Shown here: positions 32,239 through 40,273 of the stretch, in pieces
Layout of the letters: each line of letters opens with the position of its first letter
Numbering within the stretch: position 1 is the first letter of the stretch
Assembly: GCA_035388225.1 (NCBI GenBank)
Contig: DAOOPM010000017.1
Location: 1-64,000, forward strand
Direction: 5' to 3'
Origin: SB25 sp029560875
GTDB taxonomy: Bacteria > Bacteroidota > Bacteroidia > Bacteroidales > Tenuifilaceae
Length of the DNA stretch: 64,000 nt
Notes under the pieces: model-generated
What the model saw: the letters and a program-made list of their open reading frames with translations, nothing else
Told to the model about the DNA's origin: nothing
Database searches by the model: none
Made by a program: the position numbers and the translations under genes

Positions 32239-34710
32239 TTAATATGCTTCATTAATCTTGGCTTCAATATTACTCTTGACCGTTTCAATCAATGATTCCA
32301 ACTCATAGTCGGCAGGATTTATAGGTGGTAAAAAACTAACACGTATGGGTGTTCCTGGGCGAGGAATTTTAGAACCCCTTGGAAATGCTTTAAAAGCACC
32401 TGATATGGCAACAGGAACAACAGGAACATTCAACTCACGACTCAGTATTGCAAATGTTTTCTTGAAATCACCAAGTTCGCCTGTATATGTACGCGTACCT
32501 TCGGGGAAAAGAATAATCTTTTTACCGCTTTTAAGAACTTCTGCAAGTTTTTGTATGGATTCTTTTAAATCCTTATCAATATCCATTACAATAACATTGT
32601 TCTTGCTAGCCATAAATCTCGTAACCCAGTTGTTTACGTGTTTCTTTTTAGCGTAGAAGTATGTTGAGCGGAATGTTTTGCGTTTAATAAAGGATGCCAC
32701 AAGTAATCCATCCAAATAGCTTTGATGGTTTGGGGCAATAATGCAAGGGCCTTCGGGAATATTCTCAGTTCCTTCGCTCTTGAATTTAAAGTATATTTTA
32801 AAGAAACCCTTCGAGATGTTTTTAATGAAGTTCTGTGTTGGCCAAGTTTTGGGAAGTTTAACTTGAACCTTCTCCTTTAAAAGCTCTGTCCAGTTTGTTC
32901 CTTCTTCCTTATTGAACAGTTTATGTTCCCTGATATGGTCAACCATTGCCTTTACCGAAGGGAAACGAACCAACTTTTCGTTATCGAACTTAAGGCCAAA
33001 CTTGGTTTCAATAAAGTCGATAAGCGATAGTCGTCCCAATGAATCCAAGGCTATATCAAACTCCAAATGGTCGTCGGGCGATATCTCCATATCAACCTGA
33101 CTCTCAATAAACGATTTTACTGCACGGTACTCCTCATTATCGGGGTGTTCCACTTTGCCCTTTTTCTTTTTGGGAGTTTCAGCAAGTTCTTCAAGCTTGA
33201 AACGCTGAAGTTTTCCTAATCTTGTTCGGGGTAACTCAACGTTTACAAGTGCAAAATGCATTATACGCTTGTAGGAACTTAGGTTTTTATTGAACTCGGG
33301 CATAAGAGTTTCCCTAAAATACTGTTCAGGATTTTTTATGCCCAAATCAGATAGACTCTTGTAATCGGGGTGAATTACTGCATGTAGCGCATCGTTAAAT
33401 AAGTAAACTCCAGCCTCCTTAACACAGGGCGATGCTTTTTCTAACTTTACTTCCAGCTCAATAGGGTTGATATTTTTTCCGTTCGATAGAACAATAATCT
33501 CCTTTTTTCTGCCTGTAATAAATAGATACCCTTTTTTATCGATTCGACCCAAGTCGCCTGTATATAACCACCCATCCTTTAAAACTTCGGCTGTTTCCTC
33601 TGGCCTGTTGTAGTATCCCTGCATAATATTTGGGCCTTTGGCCACAATTTCACCATCGCGAATTTCAACAGTAAGTCCAGGTAGTGGATGTCCTGGAGAG
33701 CCAATTAGTACTTTTCCTGGACGGGTGAATGTTATCATCGGCGCAGCTTCTGTCATACCAAACCCCTCTAAAACATCGAAGCCTAGGGTTTGATAGAATC
33801 CTCCTACCTCCTTGCTCAGCGCAGCACCCCCCGATACCAAGTATTCCAAATGACCTCCGAATCCACGATGTACTTTCCCAAATATTTTCTTGCCTAAAGT
33901 TTTACTCTTGGTGAGTTTTACCACGCGAAATAGTAATCGGCCAATAAGACTTGCATCAATTTTAGCCTTAACCCCCTTGTAAATCAGCTCGTATAATCGT
34001 GGAACACCAATCATTATAACAACCTGATTATTCTTTAAAGTTTCCAACAAATCGGATGATTGCATTGAGGGGCTCATTACAATTGTTCCACCAACCTTAA
34101 GTGGAGCCATTAAGGAGCCTGCTAGTGGGAATATATGATGCATTGGCAACAGCATCAGCACTTGTCGTTGCGGAGTGAATATCACCACATCCTCCGATAC
34201 TGCCTTGATATTAGCCAACAAGTTCTTGTACGATAGCATAACTCCCTTTGGGCTTCCGGTTGTACCCGATGTATAAATGATAACCGCAGTGTTCTCCACG
34301 TTGGAGGGTATTATTGGCTCAACGGTTATTTCAATAGCTGGTAGTTGAAACTCTCCGAAAACCAAAACTTCTGGAGAGTAACTAAGACTTTGCTTAATTG
34401 CAGAAAGCTCTTTAGTTTGTCCTTGGCTAGTAAATATCAGTTCTGGCTTACAGTCGTTCAGAATATATGCCACATCTTCGTTAGATGCAGCAAAATCAAC
34501 AGGAACAACTACACAACCATTCTTCAATGCAGCGTAGAAAGCATAAATCCACTCTATTCTGTTTTCGGAGAAAATTGCAACCTTCCTGTACCCTTTATCC
34601 CTGAAAAATTGAGAGTATTGCACAATATTTTGGAATAACTCCTTGTAGGAAATGTGTTTTTCCTTTGTAATTACTGCAATTCTGCTAATGTCTTCACTGT
34701 TAATAATCAT
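32239..34710 (-). CDS. AMP-binding / acyl carrier / acyltransferase fusion (Aas-like)
   Basis: An 823-residue, three-part enzyme. Residues 1-500 form an acyl-adenylating domain with IIYTSGTTGSPKGVMLSYKN, GFGMTEAAPMITF and YTGDLGRIDKKGYLFITGRK. A carrier-like domain follows, with the phosphopantetheine site in FDIALDSLGRLSLIDF (Ser of DSLGRL). The C-terminal third is a PlsC-type acyltransferase with the NHxxxxD box in APNHQSYLDGLL and FPEGTRTYTG. This suggests that a fatty acid is activated, loaded on the internal carrier and transferred to a lysophospholipid or similar acceptor, as in Aas but with a carrier domain added and the order of domains different. A single-gene unit downstream of the arsenic operon terminator. 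Confidence 0.9.
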   Translation of the reverse strand: MIINSEDISRIAVITKEKHISYKELFQNIVQYSQFFRDKGYRKVAIFSENRIEWIYAFYAALKNGCVVVPVDFAASNEDVAYILNDCKPELIFTSQGQTKELSAIKQSLSYSPEVLVFGEFQLPAIEITVEPIIPSNVENTAVIIYTSGTTGSPKGVMLSYKNLLANIKAVSEDVVIFTPQRQVLMLLPMHHIFPLAGSLMAPLKVGGTIVMSPSMQSSDLLETLKNNQVVIMIGVPRLYELIYKGVKAKIDASLIGRLLFRVVKLTKSKTLGKKIFGKVHRGFGGHLEYLVSGGAALSKEVGGFYQTLGFDVLEGFGMTEAAPMITFTRPGKVLIGSPGHPLPGLTVEIRDGEIVAKGPNIMQGYYNRPEETAEVLKDGWLYTGDLGRIDKKGYLFITGRKKEIIVLSNGKNINPIELEVKLEKASPCVKEAGVYLFNDALHAVIHPDYKSLSDLGIKNPEQYFRETLMPEFNKNLSSYKRIMHFALVNVELPRTRLGKLQRFKLEELAETPKKKKGKVEHPDNEEYRAVKSFIESQVDMEISPDDHLEFDIALDSLGRLSLIDFIETKFGLKFDNEKLVRFPSVKAMVDHIREHKLFNKEEGTNWTELLKEKVQVKLPKTWPTQNFIKNISKGFFKIYFKFKSEGTENIPEGPCIIAPNHQSYLDGLLVASFIKRKTFRSTYFYAKKKHVNNWVTRFMASKNNVIVMDIDKDLKESIQKLAEVLKSGKKIILFPEGTRTYTGELGDFKKTFAILSRELNVPVVPVAISGAFKAFPRGSKIPRPGTPIRVSFLPPINPADYELESLIETVKSNIEAKINEAY

Positions 34711-34784
34711 AACCTTTGGGCATTTTGTTTGTTTTTACAGCAATTTATTGGGCAAAGTTAACTCAATTATTGGTACGATACGAT

Positions 34785-34815
34785 AAAAAAGGGAGTTGTT
34801 AAACAGCTCCCTTTT
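34785..34815 (-). terminator. Intrinsic terminator of the arsenic operon
   Basis: GGGAGTTGTT (34791-34800) pairs with AACAGCTCCC (34802-34811) with one G-T wobble, flanked by A6 and T4. On the minus strand it lies just after the acr3 stop codon and before the next gene's promoter region. Confidence 0.85.
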
Positions 34816-34835
34816 CATTCACTTATAGATTGATT

Positions 34836-35903
34836 TTAACGCTCAAAAATCGATTTCTTAAACCAAAAGGCCACATTTACCAACGCTATCATCACAGGAA
34901 CCTCAACTAAAGGGCCTATTACGGCAGCAAAGGCTTCGCCAGAGTTTATTCCGAATACTGCAATTGCCACTGCAATTGCCAGTTCAAAGTTATTGCTTGC
35001 TGCGGTAAACGATAATGTAGTGGATTGCTCATAAGTTGCTCCTATCTTTTTACTCATCAAGAACGAGAGCACAAACATCACTACAAAATAAATTATCAGC
35101 GGAATTGCAATAAGCACAACGTCCATTGGTATTTTCACAATGTACTCGCCTTTTAGCGAGAACATCACAATAATTGTAAATAGAAGGGCAATTAGAGTGA
35201 GCGGACTAATCTTAGGTATGAATTTAGTATTATACCATTCCATACTTTTAACCCTTATAAGAACAAATCGGGTTAAGAATCCTGCAATAAATGGAATTCC
35301 TAGGTATATAAATACGCTTTTAGCTATTTGTCCAATGGTAATTGACTCAACGCTTGTGTTGGTTGGGATTCCAAACCAGCCAGGGAGTATAGCAATAAAG
35401 AAGTATGCGTATACCGAGAAAAATAGAACCTGGAAGATGGAGTTGAATGCCACCAAACCTGCAGCGTACTCAGTATCGCCTTTGGCCAAATCGTTCCAAA
35501 CAATAACCATTGCAATACAGCGCGCCAATCCTATCATAATTATTCCGTACATATACGGCAGGTTGGCATTATTTTCGCCAGGAAACAATTTGAAAAAAAG
35601 AATTGCCAAAGCAAACATCAATACTGGGCCCAAAACCCAGTTCTGAAACAGCGATAAACCTAATACTTTTGTGTTTCGGAAAACATCGCCAAGTTCTTCG
35701 TACTTTACCTTTGCCAATGGCGGATACATCATCACAATTAAACCAATGGCAATTGGAATATTGGTAGTTCCGCTCGACATACTATTCCAGAACTCTGCAA
35801 CACTAGGGCTAAGCCAGCCGGCAAATACGCCAATAAACATTGCTAAGAAAATCCACAGGGTTAAGTACCTGTCTAGAAATTTGAGTCGTTTTTGTGAGGG
35901 CAT
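34836..35903 (-). CDS. acr3: ACR3-family arsenite efflux permease
   Basis: A 355-residue membrane protein with about ten spans that exports arsenite, the product of ArsC. Family blocks are YLTLWIFLAMFIGVFAGWLS, IPIAIGLIVMMYPPLAKVKY, MIGLARCIAMVIVWNDLAKG (with the conserved functional Cys in GLARCIAMV) and FTAASNNFELAIAVAIAVFG. It is the last gene of the arsenic operon. Its start codon lies 5 bp from the outer end of the four-helix-bundle unit inserted between it and arsC. The terminator follows immediately. Confidence 0.96.
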   Translation of the reverse strand: MPSQKRLKFLDRYLTLWIFLAMFIGVFAGWLSPSVAEFWNSMSSGTTNIPIAIGLIVMMYPPLAKVKYEELGDVFRNTKVLGLSLFQNWVLGPVLMFALAILFFKLFPGENNANLPYMYGIIMIGLARCIAMVIVWNDLAKGDTEYAAGLVAFNSIFQVLFFSVYAYFFIAILPGWFGIPTNTSVESITIGQIAKSVFIYLGIPFIAGFLTRFVLIRVKSMEWYNTKFIPKISPLTLIALLFTIIVMFSLKGEYIVKIPMDVVLIAIPLIIYFVVMFVLSFLMSKKIGATYEQSTTLSFTAASNNFELAIAVAIAVFGINSGEAFAAVIGPLVEVPVMIALVNVAFWFKKSIFER

Positions 35904-35908
35904 AGTCT

Positions 35909-36348
35909 TTAATTTGAAAATTAGACAATTTGAAAATTTGTTAATGAGTTTTAGAAGTACTGATGATTTTTGAGAGTATCTTGTTTATTTCTGTTAACTC
36001 TAATAGCAACTTTTCATCAAAGGGGTAAGATGGAGAATGTTTACAAATTAGTAGCCAATACTCTGTTTCATCTGCCTCCTTTGCTGCTATTTTTACCTTA
36101 TGGATGAAATCCGCTTTGCTCTCGGCGTTTTGTGCTTCTCTAATATTTGAGCCAATTGATGTTCCTGCTTTTAGTAATTGTCGTGATATAACATACTTTT
36201 TATTTTCCTCAAGCAATTCACAAAAACTAACAATCTCAAGGGCAAATTGGAAAGTCTTTTTAATTATAACATTATCCTTGTCATTTCTCATAAATATTCG
36301 GTTTTGTAATAATTATCAAATTTTCAAATTGTCTAATTTTCAAATTAA
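35909..36348 (-). mobile_element. IVS-like four-helix-bundle unit with perfect 32-bp inverted repeats (arsC/acr3 junction)
   Basis: The arm at 35909-35940 is the exact reverse complement of the arm at 36317-36348. Each arm is built from a 12-nt unit AATTTGAAAATT used about twice around AGAC. Between the arms is one gene of 116 codons whose stop codon follows the left arm directly. The right arm overlaps the arsC stop codon (36345-36347) and the left end is 5 bp from the acr3 start codon, so the unit fills the gap of the two operon genes completely. The gene belongs to the family found in 23S rRNA intervening sequences, which are also flanked by complementary arms. Transposition itself is not shown by the sequence. 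Confidence 0.72.
35941..36291 (-). CDS. Four-helix-bundle (S23/IVP-like) protein
   Basis: A 116-residue, all-helical protein. Family signs are KKTFQFALEIVSFCELLEEN, LLKAGTSIGSNIREAQNAES and the strongly conserved IAAKEADETEYWLLICKHS. It is of the same family as the gene at 18988-19347 but a different subgroup, so the two are not recent copies of each other. It lies inside perfect inverted repeats within the arsenic operon. Nothing in it suggests a metal-binding role; apart from one or two scattered Cys there is no motif. Function unknown; related proteins include Avd of diversity-generating retroelements, which binds nucleic acid. Confidence 0.9.
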   Translation of the reverse strand: MRNDKDNVIIKKTFQFALEIVSFCELLEENKKYVISRQLLKAGTSIGSNIREAQNAESKADFIHKVKIAAKEADETEYWLLICKHSPSYPFDEKLLLELTEINKILSKIISTSKTH

Positions 36349-36800
36349 TTACAACCGCAACCACACCCACAACTATTTTCTCTCTTAATCTGGCTTTTGT
36401 AGAAAGAGTAAAATCCGGTCTTTATCTCATCACGAACCCTGCGGAACTCGGCAAGGATTTCTTCTTCGGTACCAGTAGCCTCGGCTGGGTCGTCGTAGCC
36501 TAAGTGCCAACGTTGTTTTACTTTTCCTGTAAATACCGGACAGTTCTCGTTGGCTCCGCCACAAACGGTAATCACATAATCCCACTCCTCGGCAATATAT
36601 TTATCGACATGTGTTGGAATATGCTGGCTAATATCAATTCCAACCTCGCTCATAACCTTAATGGCATTGGGATTAACTTTTGCAGCAGGAGCTGTTCCTG
36701 CTGAGTAAATCTGTAAGCTAGAATCGAACGATTTTAAAAATCCGTGAGCCATTTGGCTTCGGCAACTGTTGCCTGTACACAGAACTAGAATCTTTGTCAT
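36345..36800 (-). CDS. arsC: Arsenate reductase, low-molecular-weight phosphatase type
   Basis: Reduces arsenate to arsenite for export by Acr3. It has 151 residues with the LMW protein tyrosine phosphatase fold: P-loop CTGNSCRSQMAHG (Cys8 to Arg14, CX5R) and VCGGANENCPVF with the second redox Cys, which places it in the thioredoxin-coupled class. The extreme C-terminus is unusual: SCGCGCGCN, four Cys alternating with Gly. The stop codon is inside the repeat arm of the downstream four-helix-bundle unit, but the Cys-rich tail itself lies outside the arm. It follows the rhodanese-like gene by 4 bp. Confidence 0.95.
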   Translation of the reverse strand: MTKILVLCTGNSCRSQMAHGFLKSFDSSLQIYSAGTAPAAKVNPNAIKVMSEVGIDISQHIPTHVDKYIAEEWDYVITVCGGANENCPVFTGKVKQRWHLGYDDPAEATGTEEEILAEFRRVRDEIKTGFYSFYKSQIKRENSCGCGCGCN

Positions 36801-36804
36801 ATTA

Positions 36805-37230
36805 TTATTTTTTTAAACGATTTCGGGGTTTTAGCTGACAGGTACACGAACCATCGAGCTGTTCCATATAGTCAACTTTAATTGGCAATCCATCACGCTC
36901 CCACTCCACAATTCCTCCAGCCAAATTAGCGATATTGCCATAACCTGCATCTTTAAGTATGATAAAAGCCTCGTGACTATGGATGCCTGTAGAATCGGCA
37001 AGTATTACCGCAATATCATTAGGGATAACCTCCATATTATCTACTAAAGTGCTAATTGGACAGTAAATAACAGTTGGAACATCGAATTGTTTGTAGGCAG
37101 TAAAACTTTGTTCCCGAACATCTACAATAATTGCGTTACCATCTTTTGCCACAGAGTAAGCATCCTTTGGAGTTGTATTGATTATACCTCCACTATAATA
37201 ACTATTGATAAAGAAGGTTGATGTATCCAT
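36805..37230 (-). CDS. Rhodanese-like domain protein without catalytic cysteine
   Basis: A 141-residue single rhodanese-like domain: NAIIVDVREQSFTAYKQF, then the loop where the active-site Cys should be, here AVILADSTGIHSHEAFIIL, and GNIANLAGGIVEWERDGLPI. The usual YCxxGxRS loop has an Asp in the place of Cys, so sulfurtransferase activity is unlikely by the classic mechanism. Two Cys remain near the C-terminus (GSCTCQL). It lies between the ArsP-like permease and arsC and may act as a metalloid- or protein-binding domain; the exact role is not known. Confidence 0.82.
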   Translation of the reverse strand: MDTSTFFINSYYSGGIINTTPKDAYSVAKDGNAIIVDVREQSFTAYKQFDVPTVIYCPISTLVDNMEVIPNDIAVILADSTGIHSHEAFIILKDAGYGNIANLAGGIVEWERDGLPIKVDYMEQLDGSCTCQLKPRNRLKK

Positions 37231-37327
37231 TTGAAAGTAAATAGAGTGTTGCTATCAATAAAACAATCAGTACCATTAAATTTCAAAATAACGGGGTTGA
37301 TTTAAAGTTAAAGCATTCCTTGATAAA

Positions 37328-38371
37328 CTAAAGAATTAGGTTAAATAAATACCCCAAAGCAATTATAGCAATGGTAATGGTACCGAAAAAAATACCGATT
37401 AGTTTCCATGTCATTACCTTTTTAAGCAAGGTTGCTTCAGGTAACGAAAGACCAACCACAGCCATCATAAACGCTAATGCTGTACCCAGAGGTACACCTT
37501 TTGCCACAAAAACTTGGATTACAGGTACTATACCAGCCGCGTTGGCATACATAGGTACTGCTAAAATAACTGCCAATGGCACTGCATACCATTTATCGTT
37601 CGATAAATATTGAGTAAAGAAGTTTTCAGGTATATAACCATGCATGGCAGCCCCAATTGCGATACCTATAATGACATAAAGTAAAACTTTCTTTACAATG
37701 CTCCAACCTTCGTAAATTATAATGGGTAAGCGCTCTGCAAAAGGAGTATGTTCCTTCTCCCATTGCTCATCTTTGCGTTCAGTTTTTGCTTGTATTTCTT
37801 TTACCCAATCGGATAGATACCTATCCAAGTTTAACTTTCCAAGAACAAATCCACCAACTGTGCCTAGGGCAATTCCACTTACTGCATAAACAAGAGTGGC
37901 TTTAAGACCAAACAATCCGAGAAACATGGCTACTGCAACCTCATTAACGAGAGGAGAAGTGATTAGAAAAGAAAATGTTACACCCAAAGGGATGCCACCA
38001 TTCACAAACCCAATAAAGAGAGGTATTGACGAGCAGGAACAGAATGGAGTAATTGCTCCAAAAAAGGAAGCAAAAAAGTATTGTAGTCCGTAAAGATTTT
38101 TTGTGGTTAAGAATATCTTCAGACGTTCTACTGGGAAATAAGCATTTACCAATCCCATTAACGAACTGATTAGAAACAGTAAAATGAGAATTTTAATGGT
38201 GTCGTAAATAAAAAAATTAACAGAGGCTCCAAAATGCGAATTTGCTTTAAGTCCAAGTAAATTATAGGTTAACAAATCAGCGAGTGGTTTAAGCCAGATA
38301 TATATGAGAATTAATGCAACTAATACTAGTGAAGTAAAAGCAATTAGTTTTGTATTTCTAGAGATATTCAT
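37328..38371 (-). CDS. ArsP-like permease (DUF318/UPF0718 family)
   Basis: A 347-residue membrane permease with eight or more spans and a central hydrophilic loop (DWVKEIQAKTERKDEQWEKE). The diagnostic block is FFGAITPFCSCSSIPLFIGF, with the Cys-Ser-Cys-Ser motif shared with ArsP, a methylarsenite and organoarsenical exporter, and then FLITSPLVNEVAVAMFLG. The context in an ars operon supports export of trivalent arsenicals, although other members of the family handle different metals. A separate promoter-like sequence occurs upstream at 38407-38435. Confidence 0.88.
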   Translation of the reverse strand: MNISRNTKLIAFTSLVLVALILIYIWLKPLADLLTYNLLGLKANSHFGASVNFFIYDTIKILILLFLISSLMGLVNAYFPVERLKIFLTTKNLYGLQYFFASFFGAITPFCSCSSIPLFIGFVNGGIPLGVTFSFLITSPLVNEVAVAMFLGLFGLKATLVYAVSGIALGTVGGFVLGKLNLDRYLSDWVKEIQAKTERKDEQWEKEHTPFAERLPIIIYEGWSIVKKVLLYVIIGIAIGAAMHGYIPENFFTQYLSNDKWYAVPLAVILAVPMYANAAGIVPVIQVFVAKGVPLGTALAFMMAVVGLSLPEATLLKKVMTWKLIGIFFGTITIAIIALGYLFNLIL

Positions 38372-38406
38372 AATAAAAATTTATAAAATACTGAAAAATA
38401 AACGGG

Positions 38407-38435
38407 CAAAACTATTCTTTGCTAATAATCAACAA
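38407..38435 (-). promoter_or_regulatory. Possible internal promoter before the ArsP-like permease
   Basis: On the minus strand TTG (38433-38435) and TAGTTTTG (38407-38414, an exact TAnnTTTG) are 18 bp apart, in a 104-bp gap between arsG-like and permease genes. The spacing is slightly short for the Bacteroidota consensus. It could uncouple the distal genes from the arsR promoter. Confidence 0.4.
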
Positions 38436-38475
38436 TATAGATATTTTAATTTTGCACGAAAAGGCATTATAAAAA

Positions 38476-39177
38476 TTAAATCCAAGCCCTAAAAATGTAG
38501 TATACACCAACCACTATAAATAGAAATGCAATTACTCGTCTAAACCACAGTTCAAAAGTTTTAACCTTATGGTAAAAACCACCTATCCCCGATACAGTAT
38601 AGGCCAAAAGCCAAGAGAAAATAATTACGGGAATACCTGTGGCCAATGCAAATACAACGGGCAAGTACAAACCCGAAGCGCTGCTAACAGTCATAGGGAC
38701 AAGCATCCCAAAGTAAAGCACTCCGCTGTAGGGGCAAAAAGCCAAAGCGAATACAATTCCTAAAAGAATAGCATCGAGCGAACTCCACGTTTCTTTATGC
38801 TGCATACGTGTTGACAGCCTATTCATTGCAGGAAAGTTAACCTTAATAAAATCGAGCATAAACAGCCCAATAACAATAAGCAAAGGCCCAATTATTTTCT
38901 CGCCATACCTCTGGAAAAAGCCAGAAAATTTGAGTTGGTCAACTCCAAAGAAAATTATTAAAGGGATTGCTGTGTATGTAATTGCCCTACCCAAGGTGTA
39001 CAAAATGCCATTAATGAAAACCCTGTGCTTATTCTCAATATCCCTGCTTATAAATCCTACTGCGGTGATATTGGTAGCCAAAGGGCAGGGACTAATGGCT
39101 GTCATTAGTCCCAGAATTAAAGCTGTGAGCCAAGGAGCAGAGTTGCTTTCGAGCAGTGAACTTAATAAATCTTCCAT
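38476..39177 (-). CDS. ArsG-like / CcdA-type membrane protein
   Basis: A 233-residue membrane protein with six spans in the DsbD/CcdA fold. Redox Cys appear in TAISPCPLATNITAVGF and AFCPYSGVLYFGMLVP, the two positions used for disulfide transfer through the membrane. In Bacteroidota arsenic operons such proteins are called ArsG-family efflux permeases for aromatic arsenicals, but the fold suggests reductant transfer. Here it is next to a periplasmic CxxC lipoprotein and a cytosolic thioredoxin-like protein, which fits a thiol relay. It is 20 bp after the ArsF-like gene. Confidence 0.85.
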   Translation of the reverse strand: MEDLLSSLLESNSAPWLTALILGLMTAISPCPLATNITAVGFISRDIENKHRVFINGILYTLGRAITYTAIPLIIFFGVDQLKFSGFFQRYGEKIIGPLLIVIGLFMLDFIKVNFPAMNRLSTRMQHKETWSSLDAILLGIVFALAFCPYSGVLYFGMLVPMTVSSASGLYLPVVFALATGIPVIIFSWLLAYTVSGIGGFYHKVKTFELWFRRVIAFLFIVVGVYYIFRAWI

Positions 39178-39197
39178 TTTGATATTTATTTCAGTCC

Positions 39198-39623
39198 TTA
39201 TAGCAACTTGTCGATTTTCTCCTTCATAATTTGTTTGAACTTATCGGGGTTTTTACGCGCATACATAAAACCATCGTTAGTAATATTAATCTTTTGGGTT
39301 CCACCTACAATTAACAATGTTTGTCCGGTAACCCCAAGCTTCTCCGCAATGGCCTTACTGCTTTCATCATCTAAATTGATAGCTTGAAATGATATTTTTC
39401 CCGATTTAAACTGCTCGGCATAAATTGTTTCCACGTTTGTTTTGGCTTCGGCCTCCACGGTTTTACAGGTAACACATCGGCCAGTAAAATGGAAATAGTA
39501 TACCTCTACTTTACCTTCAGCAGTGTATTTAGTTTGATTTTTTGAATCGCTCTGTGCATTGCACGATGTTGCTACTACTACGCCAAGTAGAATAAACAAA
39601 AAACTTAGTTTTTTCATCTTCAT
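39198..39623 (-). CDS. ArsF-like thioredoxin-fold lipoprotein
   Basis: A 141-residue exported protein with a lipobox (VVATSC) after a short hydrophobic signal, so it is lipid-anchored in the envelope. The thioredoxin-like domain has VEVYYFHFTGRCVTCKTVEA, with a CVTC redox pair, and GVTGQTLLIVGGTQKI with a cis-region that lacks the usual Pro. It matches the type annotated as ArsF (nitrophenyl compound nitroreductase subunit) in Bacteroidota ars operons, a name with little support from the fold. It probably receives electrons from the neighbouring CcdA-like protein. Confidence 0.82.
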   Translation of the reverse strand: MKMKKLSFLFILLGVVVATSCNAQSDSKNQTKYTAEGKVEVYYFHFTGRCVTCKTVEAEAKTNVETIYAEQFKSGKISFQAINLDDESSKAIAEKLGVTGQTLLIVGGTQKINITNDGFMYARKNPDKFKQIMKEKIDKLL

Positions 39624-39630
39624 TTAATTG

Positions 39631-39867
39631 TTATTGTTTTTTAATTAAATCCTTTATCTCGTTAACATTGGCCAATCTACCACTAAGAACAACCTTGCCG
39701 TTAATTACCAGCGCAGGGGTGTGCATAATTCCGTAGCTCATAATTTTAACAATATCCTCAACCTTCTCGATATTTGCATCAATTCCTAACTCTGCAACTG
39801 CCTCGCGGGTCGATTTTTCAAGTGTTTTACACTTTGCACATCCAGTGCCTAATACTTTAATTTCCAT
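39631..39867 (-). CDS. Small thioredoxin-fold (redox-active disulfide) protein
   Basis: A 78-residue thioredoxin-like protein with GTGCAKCKTLEKSTREAV, a CxxC pair at the N-terminus of helix 1, and MHTPALVINGKVVLSGRL with the cis-Pro loop. This fits the MTH895/TM0996-like family often found with metal and arsenic genes. It has no signal peptide, so it is cytosolic. I chose the Met at 39867 (MEIKVLGTGC), the normal family start, over an in-frame ATG at 39897 that adds an Asn-rich leader. It is 46 bp or more after arsR. Confidence 0.88.
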   Translation of the reverse strand: MEIKVLGTGCAKCKTLEKSTREAVAELGIDANIEKVEDIVKIMSYGIMHTPALVINGKVVLSGRLANVNEIKDLIKKQ

Positions 39868-39942
39868 ATTTATGTTATTTTTATTGTTGATATCCAATGC
39901 AAAACGCTGAATGTAAAATGATAGAGTATCTCATTCTACATT

Positions 39943-40263
39943 TCAAGTTTTACATTTTACATTCTCTTTTTTCTCAAAAAAACCACCAAACAGTAGCTTT
40001 GCCTCCTCCCAATTCTCTCTCCTGATACAATACTTTATTTTAGGTGGATTAAACTCGCCCTGAATCAACCCCGAATCGCGCAACTCGCTTAAATGCTGCG
40101 ATAGTGTACTACGGGCAATGGGCAAATCGTCAACAATATCGCCACTGTAGCAGCAGCTCTGACCCGCAAGGATTTCTAGGATTTGTATTCGAACAGGATG
40201 GCTTAACGCCTTGGCGTATCGGGCAATCTTCTCCTGCTCCTCAGTGTATTTTTTCTTCGACAT
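39943..40263 (-). CDS. arsR: ArsR-family transcriptional repressor
   Basis: A 106-residue winged-helix repressor. HTH: IARSTLSQHLSELRDSGLIQ. In place of the classic ELCVCDL metal site it has GQSCCYSGDIVDDLP, a Cys pair at the same helix, and a further Cys in KYCIRRE and near the C-terminus (VKCKT), any of which could bind arsenite. It is the first gene of the nine-gene arsenic operon. Two inverted-repeat operators lie 11 to 59 bp upstream of its start codon, so autoregulation is expected. Confidence 0.94.
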   Translation of the reverse strand: MSKKKYTEEQEKIARYAKALSHPVRIQILEILAGQSCCYSGDIVDDLPIARSTLSQHLSELRDSGLIQGEFNPPKIKYCIRRENWEEAKLLFGGFFEKKENVKCKT

Positions 40264-40273
40264 TTTACGATTA

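Noticed and set aside
34836..35903. Bile acid/sodium symporter instead of arsenite permease
   Set aside because: The fold is shared, but GLARCIAMV and the ars operon context identify the ACR3 family.
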